This document shows, in pieces, positions 24,816 to 33,563 of a stretch of 64,000 nucleotides of DNA. This DNA comes from Paucibacter aquatile (GTDB taxonomy: Bacteria; Pseudomonadota; Gammaproteobacteria; Burkholderiales; Burkholderiaceae_C), in contig NZ_POSP01000003.1 in the NCBI RefSeq assembly GCF_002885975.1, positions 186,001-250,000 of the forward strand, given 5' to 3'. Below the pieces are notes generated by a model. The model saw only the letters and a list, made by a program, of their open reading frames with translations. It was not told the DNA's origin and did not search any database. The first letter of the stretch is position 1. Each line of letters opens with the position of its first letter. The position numbers and the translations under genes are program-made.

Positions 24816-26450
24816 ATGCGAAGCAATCTTCCCGTCAGCCAGCAGGAATTCCCCTTCCCCAGCGGGCGCACGCTGGTGTCCACCACCGATCTCAAGGGGC
24901 GCATCCTGCACTGCAATGCGGCCTTCATTCAGGTCAGCGGCTACAGCGCGGACGAGTTGCTGGGCCAGCCCCACAACCTGATTCGTCACCCGGACATGCC
25001 CGAGGAGGCCTTTCGCGACCTCTGGGACACCGTGGCACGCGGCCTGCCCTGGTCCGGCGTGGTCAAGAACCGCCGCAAGAATGGCGACCACTACTGGGTG
25101 CTGGCCAATGTCACACCGCTGAGCGAGAACGGCAGGCCGGTGGCCTACCTGTCGGTGCGCACCCAGCCCAGCCGCGAGCAGGTGCAGGCGGCAGAGGCGC
25201 TCTACGCCACCATGCGCGGTGAAGCGGCGAAAGGCGCTTTGCTGCATGTGCTGCACGAGGGTCAGGTCTTGCGCCGGGACTGGCGCAGCCGCTGGCTGCG
25301 CGCACTGCGGCCCGGCCCCTGGTTGCCCACAGGCCTGATCGTGCTGCTGGTGGCGGGCCTGAGCATGGCTGTGGGGCGCTGGGGCGTGGCGCCAGCCAGC
25401 CCCTGGTTTGTGCCCCAGGTGCTGCTCTTGGCCGCCCTGGCGTTGGGTCTCGCCCGCGCCTGCGTGAATCGCGATCGCGCGGGCCTTCAGCGCCTGCTGG
25501 CCTATGCCCATCAGCTCTCCGCGGGCGACCTCAGCCAGGCACTCAAGCCTCAGGCGAGTCTGAGTTCGGGCAGCGATCTGCAGGCGCTGGAAACCGCGCT
25601 GAACCAGCTGCGCGTCAATTTGCGCGCCTTGGTGGCCGACACACTCGATGAGCTGCAGGACATGAACCGTCTGAGCCGCGAGATCGCCCAGGGCAATGCC
25701 GATCTGGCCCAGCGCACCGGGGCTCAGGCCGCCAGCCTCGAGCAAACTGCCGCCGCCATGGAGGAAATCACCGGCACGGTGCGCAGCAGCACCGACAGCG
25801 CCCACCAGGCTTCGTCGGTGGCCGAGGAACTGAGTCGGGTCAGCAGCCAGAGCGGCGACGTCGTCCACCATGTCACCGACACCATGGGCGGCATTGCCGG
25901 CGCCTCTCGGCGCATCGGTGAAATCATCCAGGTGATCGACTCCATTGCCTTTCAGACCAACATCCTGGCACTCAACGCCGCCGTCGAATCGGCCCGCGCC
26001 GGGGAACATGGGCGAGGTTTCGCCGTGGTGGCCAGCGAAGTGCGTGCTCTGGCCCAACGCAGCCAGCAGGCTGCAGCTGAGATCCGCCAGCTGATTCACG
26101 ATTCAGCCGAAAAGGTCGAGGCCGGAGAACGCCAAACGCGCAGCGCCCAGGACAGCATCGAACAGACCCTGCAGTCGGTGCAGCACTTCACGCGCCTGAT
26201 CGGCCAGATCCACCTGGGTGCCGATGAGCAACTGCGCGGCATCTCGCAGATCAACCAGGCGATCAGCCATCTGGACGGCATCACGCAGCAAAACTCGGCC
26301 CTGGTGGAGCAGCTGGCACGTGCGGCCAGCGTCTTGCAGGCCCAGGTCGGCGAGGTGCAGGCCGCGGTGCAGATATTCCGCCTGCAACATGGCGCAGCGC
26401 GCGAGCTGCCCGATGCGGTGGCATTGCGCCGCGCCGCGCGTCAGCCTTAA
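24816..26450 (+). CDS. Aer-like PAS-domain methyl-accepting chemotaxis protein
   Basis: Chemoreceptor of 544 residues with a cytoplasmic PAS sensor at the N-terminus (residues about 10-130), including the GYSADELLGQPHNLIRHPDMP segment typical of the FAD-binding Aer PAS, so it probably senses redox or oxygen. A double hydrophobic segment (about 165-215) anchors it without a periplasmic domain. A short HAMP-like linker follows, then a long signalling coiled coil whose tip contains IAFQTNILALNAAVESARAGE, which contacts CheA and CheW. No chemotaxis kinase genes are near. Confidence 0.92.
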   Translation: MRSNLPVSQQEFPFPSGRTLVSTTDLKGRILHCNAAFIQVSGYSADELLGQPHNLIRHPDMPEEAFRDLWDTVARGLPWSGVVKNRRKNGDHYWVLANVTPLSENGRPVAYLSVRTQPSREQVQAAEALYATMRGEAAKGALLHVLHEGQVLRRDWRSRWLRALRPGPWLPTGLIVLLVAGLSMAVGRWGVAPASPWFVPQVLLLAALALGLARACVNRDRAGLQRLLAYAHQLSAGDLSQALKPQASLSSGSDLQALETALNQLRVNLRALVADTLDELQDMNRLSREIAQGNADLAQRTGAQAASLEQTAAAMEEITGTVRSSTDSAHQASSVAEELSRVSSQSGDVVHHVTDTMGGIAGASRRIGEIIQVIDSIAFQTNILALNAAVESARAGEHGRGFAVVASEVRALAQRSQQAAAEIRQLIHDSAEKVEAGERQTRSAQDSIEQTLQSVQHFTRLIGQIHLGADEQLRGISQINQAISHLDGITQQNSALVEQLARAASVLQAQVGEVQAAVQIFRLQHGAARELPDAVALRRAARQP

Positions 26451-26615
26451 CAGGCTTGAGCCCTCGCCTGCGCGAAAAGCTGGGCAATTGCGGTCCACCA
26501 GTCCCGCTTCGCGGGTACCCAAGCGCCCAGGCTTCCGATATAAGCAAATCTGCATGTGCGCTTGACGGATTCGGGCTCGCACGCAGCCCGCGAGCGTGAC
26601 AAACATCGCAGACCT

Positions 26616-26650
26616 AACTAGATACCAGTCTGTAAAATTGGTATCTAGTT
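26616..26650. promoter_or_regulatory. Perfect 12-bp inverted repeat before the pilin operon
   Basis: The arms AACTAGATACCA (26616-26627) and TGGTATCTAGTT (26639-26650) are exactly complementary, separated by 11 bases. The stretch is strikingly AT-rich for this genome and lies 82 bases before the first pilin start. A dimeric repressor operator (TetR- or GntR-like) or an RNA hairpin are both possible. No regulator gene is adjacent. The rest of the 26451-26731 gap shows no gene. Confidence 0.6.
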
Positions 26651-26731
26651 GGTTTTAATGTTGTGTGCACAGGCCGAAGCGAATTCGCGGCCGTTTTTGG
26701 CCTGTTTGTCCAGCGCTTGCGAGGAATGATC

Positions 26732-27205
26732 TTGAACACTGCTCCTGCTGTTGCCCCCAAGTCCTCGACGGCCGCGGCCCCGGCCTATCGCCGCGCGCGG
26801 CCCACTGCGGCACAGACCGGTTTCACTCTGGTCGAGTTGATGATTGCCGTGGTCGTGCTGGGCATCCTGGCCGCCATCGCCATCCCCTCCTACACCAGCT
26901 ATGTCAACAAAAGCCGCGCCAAGAGCGGCAGCGCCGACCTCGCCGCCCTGGCGCTGAACATGGAGAACCGCTATCAGCTGCAGCTGAGCTATCCGGTCAA
27001 TGCTGCCGGCACGGTGGCCACCACCACCATGTTCCCCGCCTGGGCCCCCACGCAATCGGCCTACTTCAACTACACCCTGGTCAGTACGGCCACCAGCTAC
27101 ACCCTGACCGCCACCGGCAAGGGCAGTCTGGCCAGCTGTGTGCTGACCCTGAACAACAGCAACACGCGCACCGCCACCAATGCCTGTGGCTTCACGACAT
27201 GGTGA
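26732..27205 (+). CDS. pilE: Type IV pilin-like protein (PilE type)
   Basis: Minor pilin of about 158 residues. After a long leader the prepilin peptidase site is TG|FTLVELMIAVVVLGILAAIAIPSY, with Glu at +5 and the hydrophobic assembly helix. The C-terminal part has two Cys positions suited to a disulfide-bonded D-loop. The SD GAGG ends just before ATG 26726, too close, whereas TTG 26732 lies about 7 bases after it, so TTG is the preferred start and gives a leader of roughly 32 residues. It is the first of five pilin-like genes with overlapping or nearly abutting ends. Confidence 0.85.
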   Translation: MNTAPAVAPKSSTAAAPAYRRARPTAAQTGFTLVELMIAVVVLGILAAIAIPSYTSYVNKSRAKSGSADLAALALNMENRYQLQLSYPVNAAGTVATTTMFPAWAPTQSAYFNYTLVSTATSYTLTATGKGSLASCVLTLNNSNTRTATNACGFTTW

Positions 27206-27681
27206 TCCGCGCATCGTTGGGCACGAGGCAATGCGGGGTGTCGCTGATCGAAATGATGGTGACCATTGCCATCATGATGCTGCTGGCCCTGGCCGTCGCG
27301 CCGTTCTCGGCCTCCTGGGGCGCCCAGGCCTATATGCGCCAGAGCCAGACCTTGCTGATGCAGGGCATGAGCCAGCTCAAGGCCCTGGCGCTGCGCAATC
27401 CGAGCGCCAGCAGCGCCGGCGCCTCGGCGGTGATGATCAGCATTCCCGGCAAGCTCTGCGTCGCCAGCGGCGTGCCTGCCGCACTGAACTGCACGGCCGC
27501 GGCCTGGACCTCCAACCCGCCAGCCAGCATCCAGGTCAACGGCGCTGACAGCCAGTGCGTGGCGCTGGACAGCGCAGGCATGCCGATCGCGGCCACGGTG
27601 GCCGGCACCGTGTGCGGCACCGCCCTGAGTTTTCGCGTCAGCCGCGGCTCTGAAGCCCCGCTCGATGGCACGCTCAACTGA
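27199..27681 (+). CDS. GspH/FimT-type minor pseudopilin
   Basis: A 160-residue pilin-like protein. The processing site CG|VSLIEMMVTIAIMMLLALAVAP carries Glu at +5. The following soluble part has the FimT/GspH layout, with several Cys (LCVASG, LNCTA, SQCVAL, TVCGT). The ATG at 27199 overlaps the end of the preceding pilin gene by 7 bases, so translation is probably coupled. It would be processed by PilD and help to prime pilus assembly. Confidence 0.82.
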   Translation: MVIRASLGTRQCGVSLIEMMVTIAIMMLLALAVAPFSASWGAQAYMRQSQTLLMQGMSQLKALALRNPSASSAGASAVMISIPGKLCVASGVPAALNCTAAAWTSNPPASIQVNGADSQCVALDSAGMPIAATVAGTVCGTALSFRVSRGSEAPLDGTLN

Positions 27682-27682
27682 G

Positions 27683-28144
27683 ATGACGGCACCCATGACA
27701 GAGACCTCTCCCACCGTCTCTCACGCCTGCGTACCGGGCAGATCCGCTCGCCGGCGCGGCGAGCGCGGCGATGCCTTGATCGAGTCCTTGATCGCCATGG
27801 TGTTGCTGGGCGTGATCGGCCTGGGCCTGGTCTACGCCGTCAGCCGCGCCATGGTCGCGCAGAAGTACCAAAAGGGACAAAGCCTGGCCATCCAGAGCAT
27901 CCGCGCCGATCTGCAAGGCGCAGGTGTGGCCAATGGCTGCCCGGCCACCGGCGCAAGCACCAGCAGCAGCAACCTCAGCCTCGGCGGAAGCCTGCAGGTT
28001 TCGGGTGTGCAAAAGACCTGCACCATCACGGCCGTGACGGTCACCGTCAACGGTGTGGCCAAGGCCACCAGCCTGCCGCAGATCCAATACGCTGCCGATG
28101 CCCAGACCTTGTTCGGGCCTGGCACGCTGACGGTGAGCAATTGA
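27683..28144 (+). CDS. pilV: PilV-type minor pilin
   Basis: A 153-residue minor pilin. The N-terminal arginine-rich leader RSARRRGERG is followed by DALIESLIAMVLLGVIGLGLVYAVSRA, with Glu at +5 as in PilV/GspI proteins. A small soluble domain has two Cys. In-frame ATGs at 27665, 27683 and 27695 are possible; 27683 abuts the previous stop and is preferred. The order FimT-PilV-PilW-PilX-like matches minor-pilin operons of other beta- and gammaproteobacteria. Confidence 0.82.
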   Translation: MTAPMTETSPTVSHACVPGRSARRRGERGDALIESLIAMVLLGVIGLGLVYAVSRAMVAQKYQKGQSLAIQSIRADLQGAGVANGCPATGASTSSSNLSLGGSLQVSGVQKTCTITAVTVTVNGVAKATSLPQIQYAADAQTLFGPGTLTVSN

Positions 28145-28155
28145 GGCCCGAGCCA

Positions 28156-28887
28156 ATGTCCACGCCCCGGCTCACCTCCGCAAGCCGACGCCCCCAAGCG
28201 GGCTTGAGCCTGATCAGCTTGATGGTGGGCATGGTGATTTCCTTGATCGCCGTGCTGGGCGCCTTGGCGCTGTACCGCAGCACCACGCAGACCGTCTTCG
28301 GCGACGGAGGCCTGGTGCGCAGCTCCATCCAGGACGGTCAGCTGGCCACCGGCCTGCTCAGTGCACAAATCGCATTGCAAGGCGCGGGCTACGGCATCAG
28401 CAGTCCGAGCAGCGGCAACCATTTGCTGCTGATTCGCAACGCCGTGCTGAACTCCAGCACGGGCAAGCTCGATGGCACCCCAGTCACCCTCAGCAGCGCG
28501 GCGCAAAGCGGCAATGCCCTGGTCTGGGTGCACAACCCGGGGCTCAGCGCCAACACCGCCAGCTACAGCTGCGGCGCCCTTCTCTCCAACAGCAGCAACA
28601 AGGCGCTCTACCTGCTGCAGGCCAGCAGCGGCTGTCACCCTTTGAGCAGCAACTGGAAAACCATCAGCTGGACCAGCCGCGCACTCGTGGAAGACCAGGT
28701 GCTGGCCCAGGCAGTCACCTTGAGCGCCCGCAACGGCAGCAATTGCTGGCCCTACGGCGCCGTGCCAGAGGCCATCAGCAAGCTCAGCGCGCCGGCCGCT
28801 TCGGTCAGCGTGAGTCTGGGTTATGCCTCGAGTGTGAGCGGCAGCAGCAACACCTACGTCAGCTGCCTGGCCAATCTGATTTCCTGA
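28156..28887 (+). CDS. pilW: PilW-type minor pilin
   Basis: A 243-residue minor pilin. The processing site QAG|LSLISLMVGMVISLIAVLGALALYRS is PilW-like but has Ser where most pilins have Glu at +5, which is common in PilW. An SD (GAGG) lies 9 bases before ATG 28156; the upstream in-frame TTG at 28141 overlaps the pilV stop and is less likely. The soluble domain contains paired Cys (YSCGALL, SGCHPL, NCWPYG, VSCLAN). It should be part of the tip-priming complex. Confidence 0.8.
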   Translation: MSTPRLTSASRRPQAGLSLISLMVGMVISLIAVLGALALYRSTTQTVFGDGGLVRSSIQDGQLATGLLSAQIALQGAGYGISSPSSGNHLLLIRNAVLNSSTGKLDGTPVTLSSAAQSGNALVWVHNPGLSANTASYSCGALLSNSSNKALYLLQASSGCHPLSSNWKTISWTSRALVEDQVLAQAVTLSARNGSNCWPYGAVPEAISKLSAPAASVSVSLGYASSVSGSSNTYVSCLANLIS

Positions 28888-28893
28888 TCTCCC

Positions 28894-30750
28894 ATGGCCA
28901 TTCGCATTGTTTCAAGCACCCGCCTCGCACGCTCATTGCAGCGGGGCATCTCCTCGGTGCTCTTCATGCTGCTGACAGGCCTGTCCCTGGGTGGCATGGT
29001 GTTCGGCGGCATCTACTACGTGCGCAGCCTGCAGGTGCAATCGGTCACGGTGCATGCCCTGACGCAGGCGCAGCTGAAAGCCTGGAGCGGCATTGAAGCG
29101 GTGCGGCAGTACCTGTTCCAGATCGGGGCGGTCGAAGCGGCCAAGCTCAGCGCCAATCAGGTGGTCAGCTTCGCCGGTGTCAGCGGCATTGCCGCCACGG
29201 TCAGCGAGGTGCTGGCCAATGACACGGTCAACTGCGGCGGTGGCACCCGGGTGGGCTTCAACATCACGGGCAGCAGCGGCGGCGCGAATGCCCTGCTGGC
29301 GGCCACCTTCTGCGCCAAAGGCAGCCCGGGCGGCGGCGGTGGCGGCGGCAAGACCGCAGCCGTCAACATCAAGGGCAATCTCGACATCAGCGGCGACCTG
29401 ACCGTGATCGGCGATGCCAGCAGCAAGATCGTGGTCGATGGCAAGGTCACCGGTGCCGGCAGCCTGGCCGGCATCTCGAATCTGTACGCCTCGGGCGACA
29501 TCAGCCTGGGCGGCAGCACCAGCATCGAGACCCTGTTTTCCGAGGGCAGTATCGCCCTCAGCGGCAGCGGCAGCTACAGCCAGGTGCAGTCCCTCAAGAA
29601 TGTGTCGCTGACCGGCGGCGTCAGCGCAGGCACGATCAAGGCCAACGGCACGGTCAGTCTGGAAAGCAATGCCGTGACCGAACTGCTCGCCATCGGCAAT
29701 GTCACCCTGGGCAGCAGCGCCACCATCGCCACGCTCAAGACCAAGGGCAGCGTGGTCGCCAGCAATTCGCTGATCACGGGCTCGGCACAGGTGCAGGGCA
29801 ACTACGAGGAACAAGTGGCCGGCACGGTGGCCGCCGGCAACTACGGCGGCAGCCTGACCGTGCAGCCCTGGAACACCGGAGTGCATATGAGCCGCGTGGC
29901 CGGCCTCAATGTCGCGATCACGCCGCTGACAGCCGGCACGATCAGCGTGCCGACCTTCGATGCCTACGCCTACCAGAGCTCCGCCAACTACGCGTTCGAG
30001 CGGGTCGGCAGTGACACCAAGGTCACGGTCAAGAACGTCAGCAACATCCCCGACGGCGTCTACTTTCTGGTCGGAAGTGGTGCCAACCAGGACTACGTTT
30101 GCAGCAGCAACAGCTACAGCCCCGCCAGTTGCCCGGCCAAGATCTGCACCGGCTACAGCGAATACAACAGCTGCCTGAGCTACAGCGGCGGCAAATGGAC
30201 GCTGGCCGGCGTGACCATGGCACCCGGCATTGTCTGGTTCAAGGGTGATTTCGAAGCTGGCCAGGGCACCTTCTACAACAGCTGGCTGGCCACCGGCAAC
30301 ATCAACACCGGCGGCACCAATGTGTCCTACGCGGTCAACTATGCCGGTCACGCCTCGGTGTGCACCAACAGCAGCTACCCCAATCTGGCACCCAAGAACT
30401 TCTGCAAGGCCGGCAGCAGCACCCTGCTGACGGTCGGCGCGGGCAATATCGCCTTCGGCGCCGGCGGCCAGGTGGGCAACAACTACACCGGCGGCAAAGT
30501 CACATTGGCTGCCTCCAACCATGTCTACGGCGATGTGCTGGCCGGAGACATCCTGGAAACCGGTGGCAGCACCACAGTGCACGGCTACATCTCGGCGGCG
30601 CGCATCGGTACCGCACCGGGTGCCAGCAAGATCGGCGCCAGCACCAAGATCGACCTGAGCAACCTGCCTTCCAGCTTCAAGCCGGGCGAGACAGCAGTGA
30701 CCCCGTCCGCCGCCAACAGCGCCAACCTGCTGTGGTCGCGTTACCGCTGA
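28894..30750 (+). CDS. Large PilX-like protein with beta-solenoid, probable pilus tip
   Basis: A 618-residue protein in the PilX position of the operon. The N-terminus has one hydrophobic helix (ISSVLFMLLTGLSLGGMVFGGIYYV) with PilX-like flanks but no consensus Glu+5 cleavage site. After a Gly7 linker (near residue 150) comes a run of short repeats (IKGNLDISGDLTVIGDAS, VDGKVTGAGS, LYASGDISLGG), a bactofilin/polymer-type beta-solenoid to about residue 310. The C-terminal 300 residues have at least 8 Cys and many Tyr/Asn/Gly, suggesting a disulfide-stabilised exposed domain. It overlaps the convergent helicase gene by 10 bases. Confidence 0.72.
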   Translation: MAIRIVSSTRLARSLQRGISSVLFMLLTGLSLGGMVFGGIYYVRSLQVQSVTVHALTQAQLKAWSGIEAVRQYLFQIGAVEAAKLSANQVVSFAGVSGIAATVSEVLANDTVNCGGGTRVGFNITGSSGGANALLAATFCAKGSPGGGGGGGKTAAVNIKGNLDISGDLTVIGDASSKIVVDGKVTGAGSLAGISNLYASGDISLGGSTSIETLFSEGSIALSGSGSYSQVQSLKNVSLTGGVSAGTIKANGTVSLESNAVTELLAIGNVTLGSSATIATLKTKGSVVASNSLITGSAQVQGNYEEQVAGTVAAGNYGGSLTVQPWNTGVHMSRVAGLNVAITPLTAGTISVPTFDAYAYQSSANYAFERVGSDTKVTVKNVSNIPDGVYFLVGSGANQDYVCSSNSYSPASCPAKICTGYSEYNSCLSYSGGKWTLAGVTMAPGIVWFKGDFEAGQGTFYNSWLATGNINTGGTNVSYAVNYAGHASVCTNSSYPNLAPKNFCKAGSSTLLTVGAGNIAFGAGGQVGNNYTGGKVTLAASNHVYGDVLAGDILETGGSTTVHGYISAARIGTAPGASKIGASTKIDLSNLPSSFKPGETAVTPSAANSANLLWSRYR

Positions 30751-32030
30751 GCTTCGTCGCCAGGCAGGGGCGCTGACGCCGCCGCTGCGGCAGCGGCTTC
30801 CCTCAGCTTGTCCTTTTTGCTCTTGCGGCGGCCCTTGATGCCGCCGTTCGAGTTCAGGGCCTGAGCCTGCTCCGGGCTCAGGGGGCTGGCAGCGAAACCC
30901 GCGATCTGTTCACGCGGCACGCGCTGGCCCTGGCGCTTCTCGATCAGCCGGAAATGGGCCTCGGCACTGGCCGGCACCAGACTGACGGCCAGACCGGTTT
31001 CGCCCGCACGCCCGGTGCGGCCGATGCGGTGGATGTAGTCGGCCGGCGAACGTGGCAGGTCGTAATTCACCACCACCGGCAGCTCGGGAATGTCCAGACC
31101 GCGGGCGGCCACATCGGTAGCCACCAGCACCTGAATCTCGCCATGGCGCAAGGCCGCCAGCACCTGGGTTCGGGCACCCTGGCTCAACTCGCCGTGCAAG
31201 GCGGCAGCCTTGATGCCGTGGGACCAGAGCTTGTCGGACACATGCTCGGTCGCGTAGCGCGTGGCCACGAATACCAGCACCCGACTCCAACTGGGCTCGG
31301 TCTGCAACAGATGGCGCAGCAGCGGCGTGCGCCGGCTCTCGTCCACCTGAATGGCACGCTGCTGGATGGCGGCCGTGCGCTGCGGCTCCGGCGCAATGCG
31401 GACTTCCACAGGCTCCTGCAGCAGGCCCTGGGCCAGGCCCTGCACCGCCTTCGGAAACGTGGCTGAAAAAAACAGGCTCTGACGGCGCGCCGGCAGCAAG
31501 GCCAGGATGCGCTGCAACTCCTCGGCAAAGCCCAGGTCCAGCAGGCGATCGGCCTCGTCCAGCACCAGCATCTCGACGCTGCGCAGATCCAGGGCCTTGT
31601 GCTCGATCAGGTCCAGCAAACGGCCCGGTGTGGCCACCATCACATCGGTGCCACCGCGCAAGCCCATCAGCTGCGGGTTGATGGAAACACCGCCGAAGGC
31701 CTCGGAAATCTTCAGGCGCGGCGAGCCGCTCAGGCTGCGCGCGAACTCCCGCAGCACCTCACCCACCTGGACCACCAACTCGCGCGTGGGCAGCAGCACC
31801 AGGGCCTGCAGGCGGCGCGGGCCTTGGCCGGGCGGCATGCGCAAGCGCTGCAGCAGGGGCAAGCCGAAAGCGGCGGTCTTGCCCGAACCGGTCTGCGCCA
31901 GGCCCAGCACATCGCGCCCGGCCAGGATGGGCGGAATGGCGGCGGCCTGGATGGCCGTGGGGGCGTGGTAGCCCTGCTCGCGAACGGCACGAACCCAGAC
32001 GGGCGCAAGGCCCAAAGAAGCAAAAGACAT
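30741..32030 (-). CDS. rhlE: DEAD-box RNA helicase, RhlE type
   Basis: ATP-dependent RNA helicase of 429 residues, probably active in ribosome assembly or RNA turnover. All motifs are present: Q motif (APTAIQAAAIP), I (AQTGSGKTAAFGLPLL), II (VLDEADRLLD), III (FFSATFP), then VLVATDVAARGLDIPELP and VI (HRIGRTGRAGETG). The tail is a short, basic then Ala-rich extension (GRRKSKKDKLREAAAAAAAS) of the kind that binds RNA nonspecifically. It is convergent with, and overlaps, the pilus-tip gene. Confidence 0.93.
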   Translation of the reverse strand: MSFASLGLAPVWVRAVREQGYHAPTAIQAAAIPPILAGRDVLGLAQTGSGKTAAFGLPLLQRLRMPPGQGPRRLQALVLLPTRELVVQVGEVLREFARSLSGSPRLKISEAFGGVSINPQLMGLRGGTDVMVATPGRLLDLIEHKALDLRSVEMLVLDEADRLLDLGFAEELQRILALLPARRQSLFFSATFPKAVQGLAQGLLQEPVEVRIAPEPQRTAAIQQRAIQVDESRRTPLLRHLLQTEPSWSRVLVFVATRYATEHVSDKLWSHGIKAAALHGELSQGARTQVLAALRHGEIQVLVATDVAARGLDIPELPVVVNYDLPRSPADYIHRIGRTGRAGETGLAVSLVPASAEAHFRLIEKRQGQRVPREQIAGFAASPLSPEQAQALNSNGGIKGRRKSKKDKLREAAAAAAASAPLPGDEAQR

Positions 32031-32090
32031 GGTCGGACCTGGCTGCGAGACGGGCGCCGATTGTAGGTTGCCAGCGACGTCCGGCCGGCT

Positions 32091-33326
32091 TCAGCGGATC
32101 TTCACGGTGATTTGCCCCAAACCCTCGGCGCTGTGCTCCAGCACATCGCCTGCTTGCAGAAAGCGGCCCGACGCCAGGCCCTCGCGAATCTGAGCATCCA
32201 GCACATAGCGCACCGGTCCATGGTGCAGCCAGGACAGGCCGAAGAACCAGGCCAACCCATGACGCCACCGGAAGCCCAGGCTCGGCGCCCGGTAGACCAC
32301 ACCCTCGGGCGTGCCCGTCAGCAGCACCTGCCCCTGCCGCAGCACACCCGATTCCAGCAGCGGCACGGGCCGCCCCTGGTAGCGCCAGAGTGGCAGAAGG
32401 CCCCGTTGCCAGGCTTGCTGTAACAGGCGGTCGGGGGTTTTCAGCATGTCCGACGCCGCGGCGTCCTGGCGCAGTTGCCCGTTCACATGGCTGCGCAAGC
32501 GCACGCCCTGCAGCCAGCGGCGCCAGTCGCGCGGCACCACCAGATAGGGCCCGGTGGGCATGCGCCCTGGCCCGCTTTTCGCATCACTGAACCCATGGCC
32601 CGAAGTCAGGTCCTCGGTGTTGATGCGGCGCAGCAGCTCGGCACGATCGGTCAGATCGCCGCAGAGAAAAAAGCCCAGCTGCGCTGCCTGCAGATCGGCC
32701 AAGTTGGCCAGATCGCGATCGGCTCTCAGGCACAGTTCCACCTCATAGTCCAGCAACTGCCCCGCTTCATGGCGCAGCTCGCTGCGCGCCGGGCTGGGCG
32801 TGCTGAACTTGGGAAACAGAAAGACCTCGTCGATGTCGGCCTCGCGTGCATGCGCAGCGTAGTTGGTGCCCGCGGCAATATGGGAATGAGCCCTGGCGCT
32901 AGGCAGCAAGTCGCGCTTGTCGACCGCCACCCAGGGCAGCCGCTCCGAGAGCGCCTGCAGGCCCGCGTGGCCCATGCTGCGCACCAGCTCCAGACTGTCT
33001 TCGGGAAAGCGTTGCAAGCCCACGCTCAGGTCCTGCGCCAGCAAGCGCGCGCCCTGGTCCTCGCGCACCAGCAAGGTGTGGGCGCGCCCCTCGGGCGACC
33101 GGCGCTGCGCCAGCGTCCAGGCTTGATCCAGCGACGCCAGCTGCTGGGGCTGCGGTCCGTCTGGCTGTGTGTTCTGCGGCGTGCCTTGCGGCGCCGCGCA
33201 GACGGCCGGGCCCTGCACCATGAGTGCAACTGCAAGCCATGCACAGGCCCACGATCCGGCGCGGCGACAAGAGCGCTGCGCTGACAAAACCGAGGTGGGG
33301 GACAGGAAGGGATCTGAAATCGACAT
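32091..33326 (-). CDS. Fumarylacetoacetate-hydrolase family protein with signal peptide
   Basis: A 411-residue FAH-fold protein. The catalytic part is recognised by the metal-binding acidic cluster in LLDYEVELCLRAD, DLTDR, GHGFSDAKSGPGRMPTGPYLV and LTGTPEGV. Unlike cytoplasmic relatives it begins with a basic n-region, a hydrophobic segment (SWACAWLAVALMVQG) and a VCAAP cleavage-like site, suggesting export to the periplasm. An insertion after TPEGV (FRWRHGLAWFFGLSWLHHG) is unusually aromatic. The substrate is unknown. It is transcribed divergently from the response regulator at 33564, with about 240 bases between. Confidence 0.8.
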   Translation of the reverse strand: MSISDPFLSPTSVLSAQRSCRRAGSWACAWLAVALMVQGPAVCAAPQGTPQNTQPDGPQPQQLASLDQAWTLAQRRSPEGRAHTLLVREDQGARLLAQDLSVGLQRFPEDSLELVRSMGHAGLQALSERLPWVAVDKRDLLPSARAHSHIAAGTNYAAHAREADIDEVFLFPKFSTPSPARSELRHEAGQLLDYEVELCLRADRDLANLADLQAAQLGFFLCGDLTDRAELLRRINTEDLTSGHGFSDAKSGPGRMPTGPYLVVPRDWRRWLQGVRLRSHVNGQLRQDAAASDMLKTPDRLLQQAWQRGLLPLWRYQGRPVPLLESGVLRQGQVLLTGTPEGVVYRAPSLGFRWRHGLAWFFGLSWLHHGPVRYVLDAQIREGLASGRFLQAGDVLEHSAEGLGQITVKIR

Positions 33327-33563
33327 GAGGCAGCCTTGTGAACGTGAAGGGTCGGTCGGGTTGGAAAGGCTCGCTGGCCAAGCTCAGCGGCGCCCTTTCA
33401 CCCTAGCGCCCGCCCTGTCACAAGCAGGTCAAATCGTGAGACAGCCCCTCAGACTCCAGGTCGGCGGACCGAGCCGGTCGGCTTCCTCGGTTAAGCTGCG
33501 CCGCCGCACGCGCTGCCTCCTGCTTCGCTCCCCCGGGCGGCGTGCTGAAACCAAGCTCGAACC

